Source: Anaerolineae bacterium (lineage in GTDB: Bacteria > Chloroflexota > Anaerolineae > JAAYZQ01). Taken from it: DNA of 47,682 nt. The stretch's first letter is position 1; each line of letters begins with the position of its first letter. This document shows, in pieces, positions 46,992 to 47,682 of the stretch. The notes under the pieces are model-generated. The model was not told the origin of the DNA. It ran no database searches and worked only from the letters and a program-made list of their open reading frames with translations. The translations under genes and the position numbers were made by a program. Where the stretch lies: positions 1-47,682 of the forward strand of contig JAFGIA010000059.1 in the NCBI GenBank assembly GCA_016929795.1, given 5' to 3'.

Positions 46992-47682
46992 TTAGTCTTT
47001 GGCGACGATGGGCAGGTAGTAATAGCGCCTGGCAGCCTCGACGGTGACGGTGTAGCTCTTGGTTGCAGAGGTGCCGTCGCAGTTGGTGGCTGTCACCTCG
47101 ACCAGATAGTCGCCGGCCGCGGTGAAGGTGTGGGTCGGGTTCTGGCCGGTGGCTGTGTGGCCGTCACCAAAGTCCCAGTCGAAGGTGATGGGTAGGGTGC
47201 CGTCAGCCGTGGCGGCGAAGGACACCTCCACACCGGCCGTTGGCACAGCCGGCAGCCAGGTGAAGTCGAGGCCGGACACCGGATCGCAGACACAGATCTG
47301 CTCAGTCCAGGTGTCTGTGCCACAGCCGTTTTGGACGATGAGGGTGACGGTGTAGCAGCCGCCCGCGGCATAGACGTGCACAGGGTCCTCTTCCGTCGAG
47401 GTGCCCATGTCACCAAAGTCCCAGGTGTAGGAGATCGGCGCGGTGCCCGAGACGGTGGCGTCAAAGGTGACTTGCAGGTCGCTGGTGGCGTAGGTAACGT
47501 CGGCAATGGCGACCGGGTCACAGACGCAGATCTGCTCGCTCCAGACGTCCGTGCCGCAGGTATTGGTGGCGGTGAGGGTGACGGTGTAGCAGCCACCCGC
47601 GTCGTAGACGTGGACCGGGTCCTCGACGCCGGACGTGTGCCCGTCGCCAAAGTCCCAGGTGTAGGAGATCGGCGCGGTGCCC
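46992..47682 (-). CDS. PKD-repeat surface protein, 3' part (runs off the right edge)
   Basis: At least 229 residues; the start lies beyond 47682. At least three PKD (polycystic-kidney-disease) domains are seen, each with WDFGDxx or DWDFGDGHTATGQNPTHTF and a hydrophobic V(T/H)Y..G.Y.V strand; the first two share GTAPISYTWDFGD and CGTD(V/T)W(S/T)EQICVCDPV almost identically, implying recent duplication. The protein ends RRYYYLPIVAKD, a short hydrophobic tail also seen in the 36343 protein. Extracellular adhesion or scaffold function is inferred. A strong terminator follows. Confidence 0.9.
   Translation of the reverse strand, partial: GTAPISYTWDFGDGHTSGVEDPVHVYDAGGCYTVTLTATNTCGTDVWSEQICVCDPVAIADVTYATSDLQVTFDATVSGTAPISYTWDFGDMGTSTEEDPVHVYAAGGCYTVTLIVQNGCGTDTWTEQICVCDPVSGLDFTWLPAVPTAGVEVSFAATADGTLPITFDWDFGDGHTATGQNPTHTFTAAGDYLVEVTATNCDGTSATKSYTVTVEAARRYYYLPIVAKD

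Noticed and set aside
46733..47047. 104-residue plus-strand frame across the palindromic element and terminator
   Set aside because: It reads through a palindrome and the PKD terminator and overlaps the PKD gene; no ribosome binding site.

Overview
The window is high-GC, densely coded bacterial DNA. It most likely comes from the phylum Chloroflexota (Anaerolineae/Caldilineae type). The evidence is indirect: lipoproteins and membrane proteins with Thr-Pro-rich linkers, large secreted beta-propeller and PKD proteins ending in a 'YLPV/I..' tail, CCAATCTA-type octamer repeats between genes, several promoters that place the start codon at the transcript 5' end, and an ATP-dependent DNA ligase on a bacterial chromosome. 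No rRNA, tRNA, CRISPR array, insertion sequence or phage gene was recognised.

Layout. 1-4.7 kb (+): a small membrane protein, a seven-bladed FG-GAP propeller, an MFS transporter, a small unknown protein coupled to a Nudix hydrolase, and a TfoX-N protein. 4.7-8.0 kb (-): an MFS transporter followed directly by a SIR2-domain/helical-repeat protein. 8.0-21.4 kb (+): an operon from a divergent promoter pair, encoding a GT-C glycosyltransferase-like membrane protein, a lipoprotein membrane-fusion protein, a giant FtsX/MacB-type permease, an ABC ATPase with an AbrB-like tail, two homologous lipoproteins that are each two solute-binding proteins fused in tandem, and a second MacB/LolD-type ATPase. 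21.4-25.8 kb (+): gatB-gatA-gatC (tRNA-dependent amidotransferase) and a PfkB sugar kinase.

25.8-35.1 kb (+) is the most remarkable region. A perfect TTGACA-17-TATAAT promoter runs into a 40-bp inverted-repeat operator and then a TetR regulator. Tightly packed behind it are an ABC-2 permease, a CpaM-like SAM methyltransferase, a 374-residue fused HgcA-HgcB-like corrinoid/ferredoxin membrane protein (cap-helix motif NVWC, Cys72, plus two 4Fe-4S motifs), a second SAM methyltransferase, two ABC ATPases and two HlyD-type membrane-fusion proteins. I read this as one regulated system coupling corrinoid methyl chemistry to a YbhGFSR-like exporter; its substrate is unknown.

35.1-47.7 kb: a DUF2007-like protein and a DUF350-like membrane protein (-), flanked by strong palindromes; a 14-repeat secreted propeller (+); an ATP-dependent DNA ligase with the truncated start of a RelE/ParE-like toxin gene behind it (-); a membrane-anchored GH3-family protein translated from a leaderless GTG (+); a transmembrane Ser/Thr kinase divergent from an FHA-winged-helix regulator; a protein of unknown function; and, open at the right edge, a PKD-repeat surface protein. 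Two copies of one palindromic element (35.46 and 46.75 kb), with a compensatory base-pair change in the stem, show a dispersed repeat family.
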